A stretch of 64,000 bases of DNA. It comes from Eleginops maclovinus (Eukaryota > Chordata > Actinopteri > Perciformes > Eleginopidae). Location of the stretch: NCBI RefSeq assembly GCF_036324505.1, contig NC_086350.1, positions 20,393,032 to 20,457,031 of the forward strand. Reading direction: 5' to 3'. The stretch's first letter is position 1; each line of letters begins with the position of its first letter. Under the pieces are notes generated by a model. It had not been told where the DNA came from. It worked only from the letters and a program-made list of their open reading frames with translations, and did not search any database. The position numbers and the translations under genes are program-made. Below, one piece after another: positions 54,463 to 64,000 of the stretch.

Positions 54463-54899
54463 GTCGTAGATGTAGCTAGCATGTCTCAGTAATCTGCTAG
54501 AGAAAATAATTACATTTTGCATATTTAAAAAATCTTTCAGTCTCAAAGACTTCTGTTGCTATCTGTCAAATTGTTAAACATACTGTAATGCTTTTTATTG
54601 CTACTTTATTGTTTACTTTTTCATCCCAAAAGCAGTGATGACAACTTCAGTGTGCAGAGCTCTTGTACAGTATGTTTACATTTAAATTTGAAAAAAACTA
54701 AAACATTTCAAATACAGTTCAACCATAAGAGCAATGAGCTAGAAATGCCAACACCGACGTCCATATGTCTGATAATATTGGTGTAGGGTGTAGGTTGTTC
54801 ACTGGCTGCCGTTAAGGATCAGGTCAACATGACCAGCAGATTGGGGCAGGTGATGTTACATTATCCAAGTGATAAGTGAGGGAAAATAGCAATTGATGG
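54463..54899. other. Unannotated DNA
   Basis: AT-rich; nothing recognised. Confidence 0.5.
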
Positions 54900-55350
54900 A
54901 TAAAGAAGAGAATAAAGAGACCCTTTAGGCCTGGTTGAATATATTGCGACTGTAATTGCCACCAATATCTGCCAATGGCCCAATCATGGTTAGTCTCAGG
55001 TTCAGGGCGTTACTTAACCTTGCTAAGCCTAAGTAGAATGAGAGTGAAAATGATAATTGAGTGGTCATTACAGATGAGGATCTTGTGTTAATAGGTGCTA
55101 AATGATCATCCAGGAGGGAATAAATGAGTCTGAATGGCTGAGTGGGAGATGGCCGGTGAAGGATATTAGTATCATTATTATTGGATGGTATGGTTGCTAT
55201 TGGCAATCCCAGAATTAAATATATAGGAAGCTGTAAGGAGGAAATCCTCCACGTTAGCAGAGCTATAAAGCAGCCACTTCTAATTAGGGAGTGAAATTGA
55301 AATGCTCTCCCAATAGATGGTTTTGTTTTGAAGTCACAGAGAGGCTAAAG
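54900..55350. promoter_or_regulatory. Possible conserved non-coding element
   Basis: Non-repetitive balanced text including GCGACTGTAATTGCCACC, GGCCCAATCATGGTTAG, ATGATAATTGAGTGGTCATT and CCACTTCTAATTAGGGAG, all with homeodomain-like ATTA cores. It is similar in look to the blocks at 34970 and 47580. Unverified. Confidence 0.35.
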
Positions 55351-57919
55351 AAAAGTCGCTCTGCCTTTCCTCAAGAACATTTGTTCTTCCTTTTTAAAAC
55401 TCATAAAGTTTGTGTTTAACTTTGAGGCACCTTGTAACAGTTAACGTTCTCGCTCGTCCTTTCCTTTAGTACTCACCTTGTCCTACTTTGTCATCCCCTG
55501 CAAATCAGAAAATATTTCTCTGAGATGCTCTTTTGTTTACCCAGAGATATGCAACATCAACATGACTGGTAAACTTGTATCAGCTTCAAACCCAATACAA
55601 AAGGTGAACATAATAGGTCCTTTACATTAGAATAAGCACTGAACAACCAACACGTCTTGACGAGAACTGTTCAGATCTTATGTCAAAGTCAGAGATCAAA
55701 CATTAAAGAATAATAGAAGACAATAACAAAATCCAAACACAAATAAACTAATCACAGTAGGGCAGTTATACACAAGTAACAGAGGAAGACAGGAGAGGTA
55801 TTAAGTCTCACTGCTTGTTAAAATTGTTTAGAAAAGTCTGTGGAGCTTTTGATGAAAGCTGATTGCATTCATTAAAGTTGAATGCTATCTGTGTGAACAC
55901 TGAATCCAGACGTCAAACAGGTGTGTGTTGCCAAAGAGAAAGCGTATTCAAACATAGTCTGTTAATTGGAATTTTTCATTTTGAAGTTTTTACACCCAAC
56001 TTAAATTGGGTTTCATTTTGGCATTAAAGAAACAGGGAAAAAATCCCATTGTTATATTTACAAAATAATTGCAGGTTTTGTCAGCTTACACCAGTAGACA
56101 CACACAAATAATGTTGTTGACTTTATGCCAGGTTCTTTTTACCTTGTAAAAATTGCTTAATGGTGCTCAAGCTACTTGTAAACTCTGTCTAAACTGCTTC
56201 CTCTGAAAGTGAGAAAAAAAGAACGGTCAACTGTTTTTAAACCCCTTTACCAGTGGGAGAATTACAAAACATCCATGCCATTAAGGCAGTGATTATACTT
56301 GACGTGTTAATAACTGTGGAGTGCTCTTTTCTGATTACTTAATCGGTATGAAATCGTTTTTTTACTCAATGCCACTTCATGATCACTTTGGATTAATCGA
56401 TCTAGAGGTACATTTGGACATCGTTCTTTAAACCAACAAAGGCTTGGTAGCTTACAATATTTTTCACATTAATTTCTTTTTAACTACACTGCAGGGTTGT
56501 TCTTTTTTCTGTAAAACTCCCATGTCACTCAAAACTTCTCCTCACCATTACAGCTTGTATAAAATGCTGCCAAAGAGGCTCAGTCTCCAACTGCACTCAT
56601 CATATCTGCCCAATTTAAGTGTCTCGGCTCTGGCTTCACAGAAGCTAAAAGCGTTTTTTAGAATCAATGTTGAGGTTTTATTGAATGCTTTAAAAACACA
56701 CATAAACATGGTTTACGAGACTGACCTTTTAAATCTGTGAGCCATAACTACACCCAGAGGTGCTTTGACAGAAAATCTTTGAGTCTAGACTTAAAAAAAC
56801 GTGTCTCTAGCTGATATTATGTTTACCATCTAGTTGCTAACTTTGACTGTGTGCTGTTTAGACCTGGGTAGATAACTTACGACTGGTAATGTTGTTCAAA
56901 GCTGGATTTATATCATCCACCCGAAACCCAAAGAAAAGCACAGGTGGCATTGTTTTTTATTACTAAACAATAGGAGTTGCAGTACAAGGAAATTACAACC
57001 AATAAAGAGACATGTATGTTTCATCTAATCATTGGCTAATCAATCAAAACAAATCAGTCTTGTGACCAGCCTCCAGATGTTGTTGTGTTTTTGAATGGAG
57101 GTTGACTGTAAATGGGTAGGGCTAGGGCTATGTCTTTCACTGTTAAATCAGCATTTGGGGATATATGCTTATCCACTTTTTTGCAGAAAGTGAGATGCTA
57201 GGATTAATACCTTTCTCATCTGTCAAGATATGAGACTAGTGCAAGTGGCTGGTAAGCTTAGCATAGCATAAAGACTGGAAACAGAGGTACAGCTCACTAT
57301 AGTATAATCATAATGATAAAAGAAAGTGTGGCCAACCAGCAGATATAGGGCTCACTAATTAACACTTTATTTAGATAATCCATGCTTAAATTGTAGTGTT
57401 GAGGGTAAAGTGACTTCTTGTCATCATCATGAATTAAGAGCTTTAAGAGAGTGGTTGTAGTCGTTCCCCTCATTGTTTTCAATGAAAACAGGACAGCAGC
57501 AAGGCCTTTGAGGTGATGTGCCAGGCTCTTTGACATTTGTTTTAACTTTGTGATAGTTTTACTTTTTCAACTTACCACAGCAACAACCATGAAGGAAAAG
57601 CACGCTTAAATGTGGGTTTTCATACTATCTGATAGAGCCCGCAAGGTTGTTTCCACTTATGTTAAGTTAAGCTAACCTTATACTGGTTGTAGCTTAGTAT
57701 ATAACAGTTGAAGACATTAGTTAATATCTTATTTAATTCTAGTACAAAAGTACAATTAGTATATATTCTTTTAATATCAAACTATTTTTTTTAAGTGAAA
57801 TTGACTGATGAATGCAAAAAGGTCTATGACATATATAACTGCTAACACATGTTGTTAACATGCCCACAGCTTCTTTCACTACAGATCAAAAAGTAATAGA
57901 GTAAACACAATTTAAAAAA
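55351..57919. other. Unannotated DNA
   Basis: AT-rich. The stretch 56500-56800 has faint LINE-like phrasing that I could not confirm. No gene is called. Confidence 0.45.
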
Positions 57920-59481
57920 ACAGCATTGTGGGAATTTTCAGTAACGGCTTTATTAAATTAGTGCAAAAGACAGACGTAACTCATTCAAAATGTCATCTTT
58001 TACTTTAAGGTTTTCTTCCGCAAAACCCCACACGCTACGTTCTTTTGATGAGCGCAAGAGAAAAAAAGCAAAAAACTATCCACCAAAACCACATTCTTTT
58101 TTTTTCTTCTTACACATCTTCTGGTGATTTGTAATGACGGATGGAGAGAGAACAGGAGAGGGCAGAATCGACGGGGGAAAAACTCAAACCTAAACACATG
58201 GCAGCCATCAAAACAAGACTCCTGATTCTGCAATTACAAATTCAAAATTATAAAAAATAAAACATAAAAAGATGTTACAGTAAAATAGTCAACACATCAA
58301 TAGCATTAGAAATAGTGCCTAAAATTCACAGAAAAAAGGTTTTCCTCTTTTTTATTTACTCACTGTGTGGGTGACAAAAGAACTTGCAATCAAAGTACTT
58401 AAGTTAATCAATACTGTATATTTATACAATGGTAAAAAATAAAATATTTATATAATAGTACTTTTTTTTTAAGGTTTACACCGTTACTATAAAGATATAC
58501 TGTTTTCCACTCCATGACAACTAATGCAATAAAAACAGAAGCAAATCGAAGAAAGGACTCCAGAGAGTTTCTGACTTTGAAGGCTTATGGCTACCACCTT
58601 GTCCTAAAAGACCACAACCACTGCAGACAAAGAAACAGGCTTTGTTCTCTCCACTTAAAGAGCGAAACAAGATCAAACACAGTCTGTGACAAGAAAAGAA
58701 AAGAACACATCAAAAAGTCAATGCTCTTCTCCGACCAGGACAGTAGCTCAGCCTTCGCAGTGTTCCCTGGCCCCGCCGAGAGTCAGAGAGAGGTCGATAG
58801 AGACACGGGGGAGACAGGGAAGGAGAGGCAGATTGATAGGGGGATTATGTATATGCATGAGGAGGATGAGAAAAGGAAGGATGGAGCAGGGGGGAAAAGA
58901 AAGTAGGGTAGCTATGTGAGGAAAAAGGTTGAAGGAGGAAAAAAAAGAAGGACTTTTTGGATTAACTGCGGGAAACCAGAGGTTTAAGGTGAGGTCCAAT
59001 ACGCAATTGATTTATAGCTTTAGTTTTGTTACAATATCAATATACATGTTGTTTCAAGTATCTCCTATGGATGTGGCATGTTGCCATGAACACTGCTAAC
59101 ACCAAATGTTGTCTGTCAGTGTAATGGTGTGCTGCCAAAAAGGAAAACAATGAAAACAGTAAAAGCAACCTCGATGGTGGAGGAAGGAAAAGGTGTGATA
59201 TACGATATAGTGAGATACCTCAAATGGAATAAGGAAAAAATGAGGCAATGAGATGAGAGAACACTGAAGTGCGGAAGGACACATGGAAAGTAAAGATGAA
59301 GAGAAGGAGACGAGAGTGGCGAGAGGATAAGTGAGAGACTGGTAAAAAACGCAGAGTGGTGTTATACAGCAGTTGGGCCACTGGGGATTGTGTGTGTTTT
59401 CTTGTTTGATTTGTCCCGGTGAGAAGACTCCTTCTCGCTTCTTCATCTTCTTTTTCGTCTTCTTCTTCTGCTCTCCTAAGC
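57920..59481 (-). other. Candidate terminal exon and 3' UTR of a minus-strand gene
   Basis: On the minus strand a plausible acceptor (CCCCCTACGCAACCCAG) ends at 59482. About 1.5 kb of transposon-free, U-rich sequence follows, ending with AATAAA (57954-57949) and a T-rich run 20-30 bases further on. The first part is purine-rich and encodes Lys/Glu-rich text in two frames (for example KKKTKKKMKKREG), while the third frame stops at once. I cannot tell where coding ends or which gene it is. The texture (AT-rich UTR, purine start, no repeats over 1.5 kb) is what makes this stand out. A non-coding RNA or plain intergenic DNA is possible. Confidence 0.33.
57949..57954 (-). terminator. Candidate polyadenylation signal AATAAA
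   Basis: A canonical hexamer on the minus strand within TTTAATAAAGCC, followed about 30 bases downstream by TGTTTTTTT, a suitable U-rich element. It would end the transcript near 57925-57940. Confidence 0.35.
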
Positions 59482-61807
59482 CTGGGTTGCGTAGGGGGAG
59501 ATACGTAGTTGCTTTTCAGTGTTGCAAAAAGGACTACGGGAGGTTTCAGCAGAATCTACAGGCCTGGAGGGAGAGGGGATTTAAAGGCAGAGGAGAAGGG
59601 GGGTGGGGGAGTTGAGAGGATACAAGAAAAGAGGAGGTGGGAAAAGAGAGGAGAAAAAAAGGAGATACTGTAAATTAAAGGTCATCATTGAACCAGATCA
59701 ATTGCAATCAATTACACAGGACAGGTGATGGTATCGCATCATTGAAGATTCCATAAGGAAAGAACAGAGAAGTTATAATTGTTCACTCTTGGTCCACCTT
59801 CAGGCTGTAATAACAAAGTAAATGACTTTAATGTGAGAGTCCATCCTGCAACTGTGTTCCACCTGTACCTTCCTCAACTTCCTGGACAATTGGATCGATA
59901 CGGCTGAAAACAAGCTTTAACACTACAAACTTTAAAGTGCGGAGAAGTGCACCAAGCTTTTGATTTATCATGTCATCACAACACACTTTCTGGAGCGACT
60001 GCAGTGGAGATTAATTTGCTGCTGACGTGTACTCATAGAATACTTGTTTCTTGGAAATGAATACAGCTCATGGTGCTGAGTACTGTTTGGAAGTAGAAAA
60101 TATGGCCATGTGTTCAACAAATTAGCCTGGACTGAGCTCTCCTCTTGTTTTGATTCGCACAACACAATCTTTTACGAGAACCTGTGAGCTTGAAACCATC
60201 ACAGAACATTTGTTAATTTGGACTGATGCTGTGTTTTTCCTTGGGATAGTGTTTGAATTAATCCAAAAAGAAAAGGGTAGGGTATGTTCCTAATGTGACA
60301 GTTTGTCTCATCAGTCTGGAAGAATTGCTCACAACGAGCTGGTTCAAAATTGGATACGAACAAACACACACGCATGCCTGTAAACACACACAGCTGCAGG
60401 CAAACGCACACACACCCTCACAGTGCAGTATGAAATGTGAGAGCTTATTGATTGCCTCTCTGCCAGCCATCTCCTCCAAGTCTGTTCCCTATTTCTGTCA
60501 TAGTTGGAGATGGCTGAGCATTCGACAGAAACCCTTCTCACTCTTCGTCATTTTGGTCATTGGCTCTCCTCTTTTTCTTTCCCTGTCTCCTTTTTAATAT
60601 TTTGTCTGATGTGACTGGGTTTGATATGGCACTCTGGACATCTACAGTGTCCTTAAATTCCACTTTAGGAAGGAGTAGGAGTCAAGCAGGCACACTAAAT
60701 TGAAAAATATTGAAATTATTACATACGCAGGTCCAGTTGCTACCACACTGTTCACTGTAAGTTCAGAAAGAGGTCACCTTGCTTCTACTAAATTCAAATT
60801 GCACTTTGTATATGACCAATTCACATTAACCACACACTTCATAAGTGCACTTGGGAAATTCAGCTCACTCATTCTGTTGTGAACTTTTTATCGGACACGT
60901 TGCACATATTTTCTGCCAATACATTTTTCTATTAAGGATTACATAAACAAAAAGGATTAAGTCCTCAATGAGCAAAAAAAGCCTAATCTAAAATACGCAT
61001 TATCTGCTATGATAAAGTGATACAGAATGTTGTTTAGTAAAAAAAAACACAATTTACGTTGAAGTATTGAATGGTGTGAGACAACAATCAGATACTCTGG
61101 GTTGCAGATTTACTGTACTAAATGGTTTCACTCTATGTCTGTCAAATAAGTTCTTACATAGACATTATTTATCACTTTATATCCTAGATGTGTAGATGTT
61201 TTAAGGTGTTTTGTACATGGCTAACTTAATAAACAGACAAAGCCACGTTATGCGCTAATAACCCTTGTTTTGCATGAAGAGCAAAACAAATTGTGTCAAC
61301 AGAACATCACATTTTAATTTACATTTCTCAAAAACCCCAACAAAGCTCTTCAATCTAAGACAAAGCCAATGATGTGATGATTTAAAAGATCGGTTAGATT
61401 AGCATTTAGTACTAGCTCTGAAACAAGATAACTTCTTCATCATTTATATGTGTAAAACAAAGTTACCATAAACTAATAAATTAGACCCCTCGGAATCTGA
61501 TTGTATTCTATACTGTTACCTTATGGCCAAGTTTGAAATGGAAGTAATGTAACAGCTTTTGAGAGGCATGCGTTGACTCCCTGTTTTGATTATTTGGTGG
61601 TTATGATTGGACATTGCTACAGAGGTTTCTTAGCGACTACTCCCCTTGTTTTACTAGCTAAGAAATGTTTTGTAATTATAATGTTGCAAACTAATAGGTT
61701 GGAATCTATGTAGGGGTTTTAAAACTTAGAAAGGGTTTTATGCACTTTATGAAAGGGTGGTTAGGATACGGTACTATCACGGCTAAGGCCCAGGTCCAAT
61801 GGTTTGG
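59482..61807. other. Unannotated DNA
   Basis: Purine-rich to about 59660, then AT-rich. CA-containing simple sequence occurs at 60361-60412. If the minus-strand exon is real, this is its upstream intron; I see no further exon. Confidence 0.4.
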
Positions 61808-62120
61808 GTAGTGGCTCAGTTTGCAGAGATTTGGCTTGGGAACCAAAGGGTCACCAGTTCATGTCCCGATCAGACCAAAATAATAAATGTGGATTGGTAA
61901 CTGGAGAGTTCACCTCCTGGGCACTGCCAAGCTGCCCTCGACTAAAGGCACCGAACCCCCAACCATGGCGCAGGAAAAACCTTGTCAGCCTGTTTGCACG
62001 TGTTTGAATATGTATCTATCTATGGTAATGTATTCAGACCTACTATGTATGTGTGTGTATTTCCTCTGCAACAACTAACAGTGAAAACGGGGATAAATAA
62101 AGGGTCTGCTTCTTCTTCCT
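61808..62120 (+). mobile_element. tRNA-derived SINE (diverged copy)
   Basis: GTAGTGGCTCAGTTTGCAGAG resembles box A, and CCAGTTCATGTCCC (61853-61866) resembles box B. ACTAAAGGCACCGAACCCCC parallels the core GAGCAAGGCACCGGACACC of the copy at 22785. The tail AACAGTGAAAACGGGGATAAATAAAGGG matches a LINE-like end. It is more decayed than the 22785 copy but has the same order of parts. Confidence 0.7.
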
Positions 62121-63179
62121 TTTCTCATTACAATTTCAAAGCTTGCAACGGTATCCTTTTATTACAATTTGACATGGGATTTTATCTAAATGTGTAAGAA
62201 AATATACATATGTAAGATATCTATACATTTCAGCAACCTTTACAGGATCATTCCTGAGAGACACATGTAATATGTGGAAATTAAAGTCAATTATGTAGTA
62301 AAGAAAGGCACCGCTTCAGTACCACCGTATCTGCTAATGACTGTGACTGTGATGAAGTACACTGTTAGTATAACTCTTCAGTTCACAGATGCAGTGGGTA
62401 CTGCGAAGAAGGGATCAGGTGTACCACGCCGCCTTACTTAACAGGCTTACCTTTAAGCCTTGCCTTTTACTGCTAATCTAGCAAAATGTTGTGTAAAACA
62501 AGCAATTTGGAGGTGGCAATTTGTCATAGCCAGTGTTTGTTTCTAAAGGGTTTACTCTTGCATTATACTCTCAGGGTTTCCATTGTGAACACATGAGTGG
62601 GTTGCACTGTTACTCCTACAGTGGAGGTCACAGCTCTTGTGTGCTTTGTTTAATAAGTTGGCAGTCAGTATCAGTCAGACAGAGCCGTCATGCGTTTCGA
62701 CTGTTGACATGCCAATAAGTCTTCCTATCTCTATCCTCCTCCACATCTGCCTCTCTCTCTCTCTTTCAATAAGATTAGGGAGCGGTCTTGAGGAATGTGA
62801 ACTATAATTTTTCCAGACATTCTAAAATGAATTGGAGTGTACAAAAATTCTGAAAGGGATCGAAGCATGCCTGAAAGGGGGTGAATATCTAATAGGATGG
62901 AGGGTATGGAAAAAGAGGGGTGGGGGTGGGTGCTTGGAGGGGGTGTCAATTGATTTTTCTTTCTCCATTGTTTCTCTCCCAATGCCTCCCTTTAATAACG
63001 CTCAGGACTAAGTGTTCCCCAAAAAAGGAAATAAAAGTCGAAAAACACTCAGAGGCACTGGAGACTCAGATATTGGTTTTTGCAAATCTAATGAGACTCT
63101 ACAGTAGCAGCCCTGCTTCACCTCACATGCAGAACTGGTTATGAAAAAGAAGCAATTCTCCCCATTTCAAGGAAAAAAG
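62121..63179. other. Unannotated DNA
   Basis: No gene seen. A short CT run lies at 62751-62764. Confidence 0.5.
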
Positions 63180-64000
63180 TCATGGCCTTGACATGAAAAA
63201 CATTGCTGAATCAATTCACCTCAGCTCCCGCGGAGGTACAGGCTATGAACTTATAGGTCAGGAACAGATGAAAGGGAAAATTATTGAGGAAGAAGAGGAA
63301 GCGGGAAGGATAGGGATGAACAAAATGTAATCACTCTACCCGAGGTTGGCTGAGTTATAAATGAGTCACGTTATGTTACGGCTAGCGGAATTAGCTGCAA
63401 TATCCCACTGTGCTCCTGTAGAAGAATCAAAGCACAAATATATAACATGATTCTGGCAATCATACCTTTCTTGTGTGTGTGCCAGTCGCTGTGGTTTTTG
63501 ATCTATATAAAACTCTCAAACATGGATGCACACACATACCGACTTTTGAATGAGGGTGACATTCACAGTACTAACATAATATTCGCTCATCTTCTTCCTG
63601 GGAAAAGTATATACAGCATAAACAAGCTAAAGTTTATATATAACCAATCTTTTCTGTCAATCTTCTGTTCCAACACTTTGTGTAAAACAGCTTCCTATGC
63701 TAGAAAAAATGAGCCTATTTCCATTTCACGACTCCAGACAGAAAGGAATACATTTCGCCTCAAACTCTATATGAATGACCTGATGGAGAATCACAGAGCT
63801 TCACTGATGTACACTGAGCTTACGTCTCCACTTAATGTATGTCTCTCTGGGTAACAGCGCCAGCCTAATGCGTAAAATGTAAATTTAACAAGCTGCGGGA
63901 GGCGAGGAAGAATCAAATAGGACACTGGAGAGAACAGTTACCGTTTTCCAGCCTTTCTAATTGCTGAGAGGAGAAAAGGGTGACAGTTGATTAGCTCAGG
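63180..64000. promoter_or_regulatory. Possible conserved non-coding elements at window end
   Basis: The stretches 63180-63440 and 63840-64000 are balanced and non-repetitive, with CAGCTCCCGCGGAGG, GGCTAGCGGAATTAGCTGC, CTTTCTAATTGCTG and TGACAGTTGATTAGCTCAGG (a TGACAG Meis-like word followed by homeodomain-like GATTA). The 135-codon frame between them (63447-63854) has no domain. Unverified by alignment. Confidence 0.25.

Noticed and set aside
56444..56780. LINE reverse-transcriptase fragment
   Set aside because: SPHHYSLYKMLP and later phrases faintly recall a LINE tail, but I could not find the diagnostic LHWLPV or LWN-x-LP blocks.
58514..58906. 130-codon plus-strand frame
   Set aside because: Purine-rich sequence lowers stop frequency. 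It lies antisense to the candidate 3' UTR, and no domain is visible.
63447..63854. 135-codon plus-strand frame near the window end
   Set aside because: A hydrophobic start suggests a signal or membrane segment, but the rest has no family resemblance and the flanks look non-coding.

Overview
This is vertebrate nuclear DNA, almost certainly from a ray-finned (percomorph-like) fish. It is AT-rich and gene-poor. It has long pure CA/GT microsatellites, tRNA-derived SINEs with a V-SINE-like core, Tc1, hAT and Harbinger-like DNA elements, L2/CR1-like LINE ends, and a Ty3/gypsy-type LTR. There is no operon structure, and almost every open frame is a chance ORF or a decayed transposon. I found no confident protein-coding exon of a host gene, no rRNA, no functional tRNA and no CRISPR array.

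Layout. 0.5-1.5 kb: a nested non-autonomous repeat split by a perfect 96-bp palindrome and by a second repeat; the opposite end of the same family recurs at 7.6 kb. 5.8-7.3 kb: one LTR followed by a broken gag-like frame full of Pro-Ala-Lys repeats. 9.2-12.0 kb: a ~0.9-kb segment present twice, the second copy riddled with small deletions, with a truncated Tc1 element between them. 13-25 kb: CA/GT arrays, a Harbinger-like MITE, a THAP-domain fragment, LINE debris and a SINE. 27.6-28.2 kb: a TTAA-bounded MITE. 32-33 kb: a 120-bp CA array followed by unclassified repeats. 36-41 kb: two LINE 3' ends. 49.5-50.2 kb: an LTR-like or promoter-like block. 51.5-52.5 kb: a hAT element with a perfect 8-bp target-site duplication. 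54.2 and 61.8 kb: two more SINEs.

Between these lie less repetitive, mixed-composition blocks (near 2.6-2.9, 5, 29.6-30.1, 35.0-35.7, 47.6-48.1, 54.9-55.3 and 63.2-64 kb). They read like the conserved non-coding elements of developmental gene deserts or large introns; that is a judgement from texture, not alignment. The block at 57.9-59.5 kb looks like the 3' UTR and terminal exon of a minus-strand gene, with an AATAAA signal near 57,950. Two possible microexons (1,976-1,984 and 37,628-37,647) hint that part of the window may be intronic.

No convincing new molecular system is present. The observations most worth checking are the deletion-biased duplicate (assembly error versus real duplication), the palindromic insertion, the hAT copy and its internal 21-bp repeats, the YY1/CRE/GC-box/TATA block, and the minus-strand 3' end.
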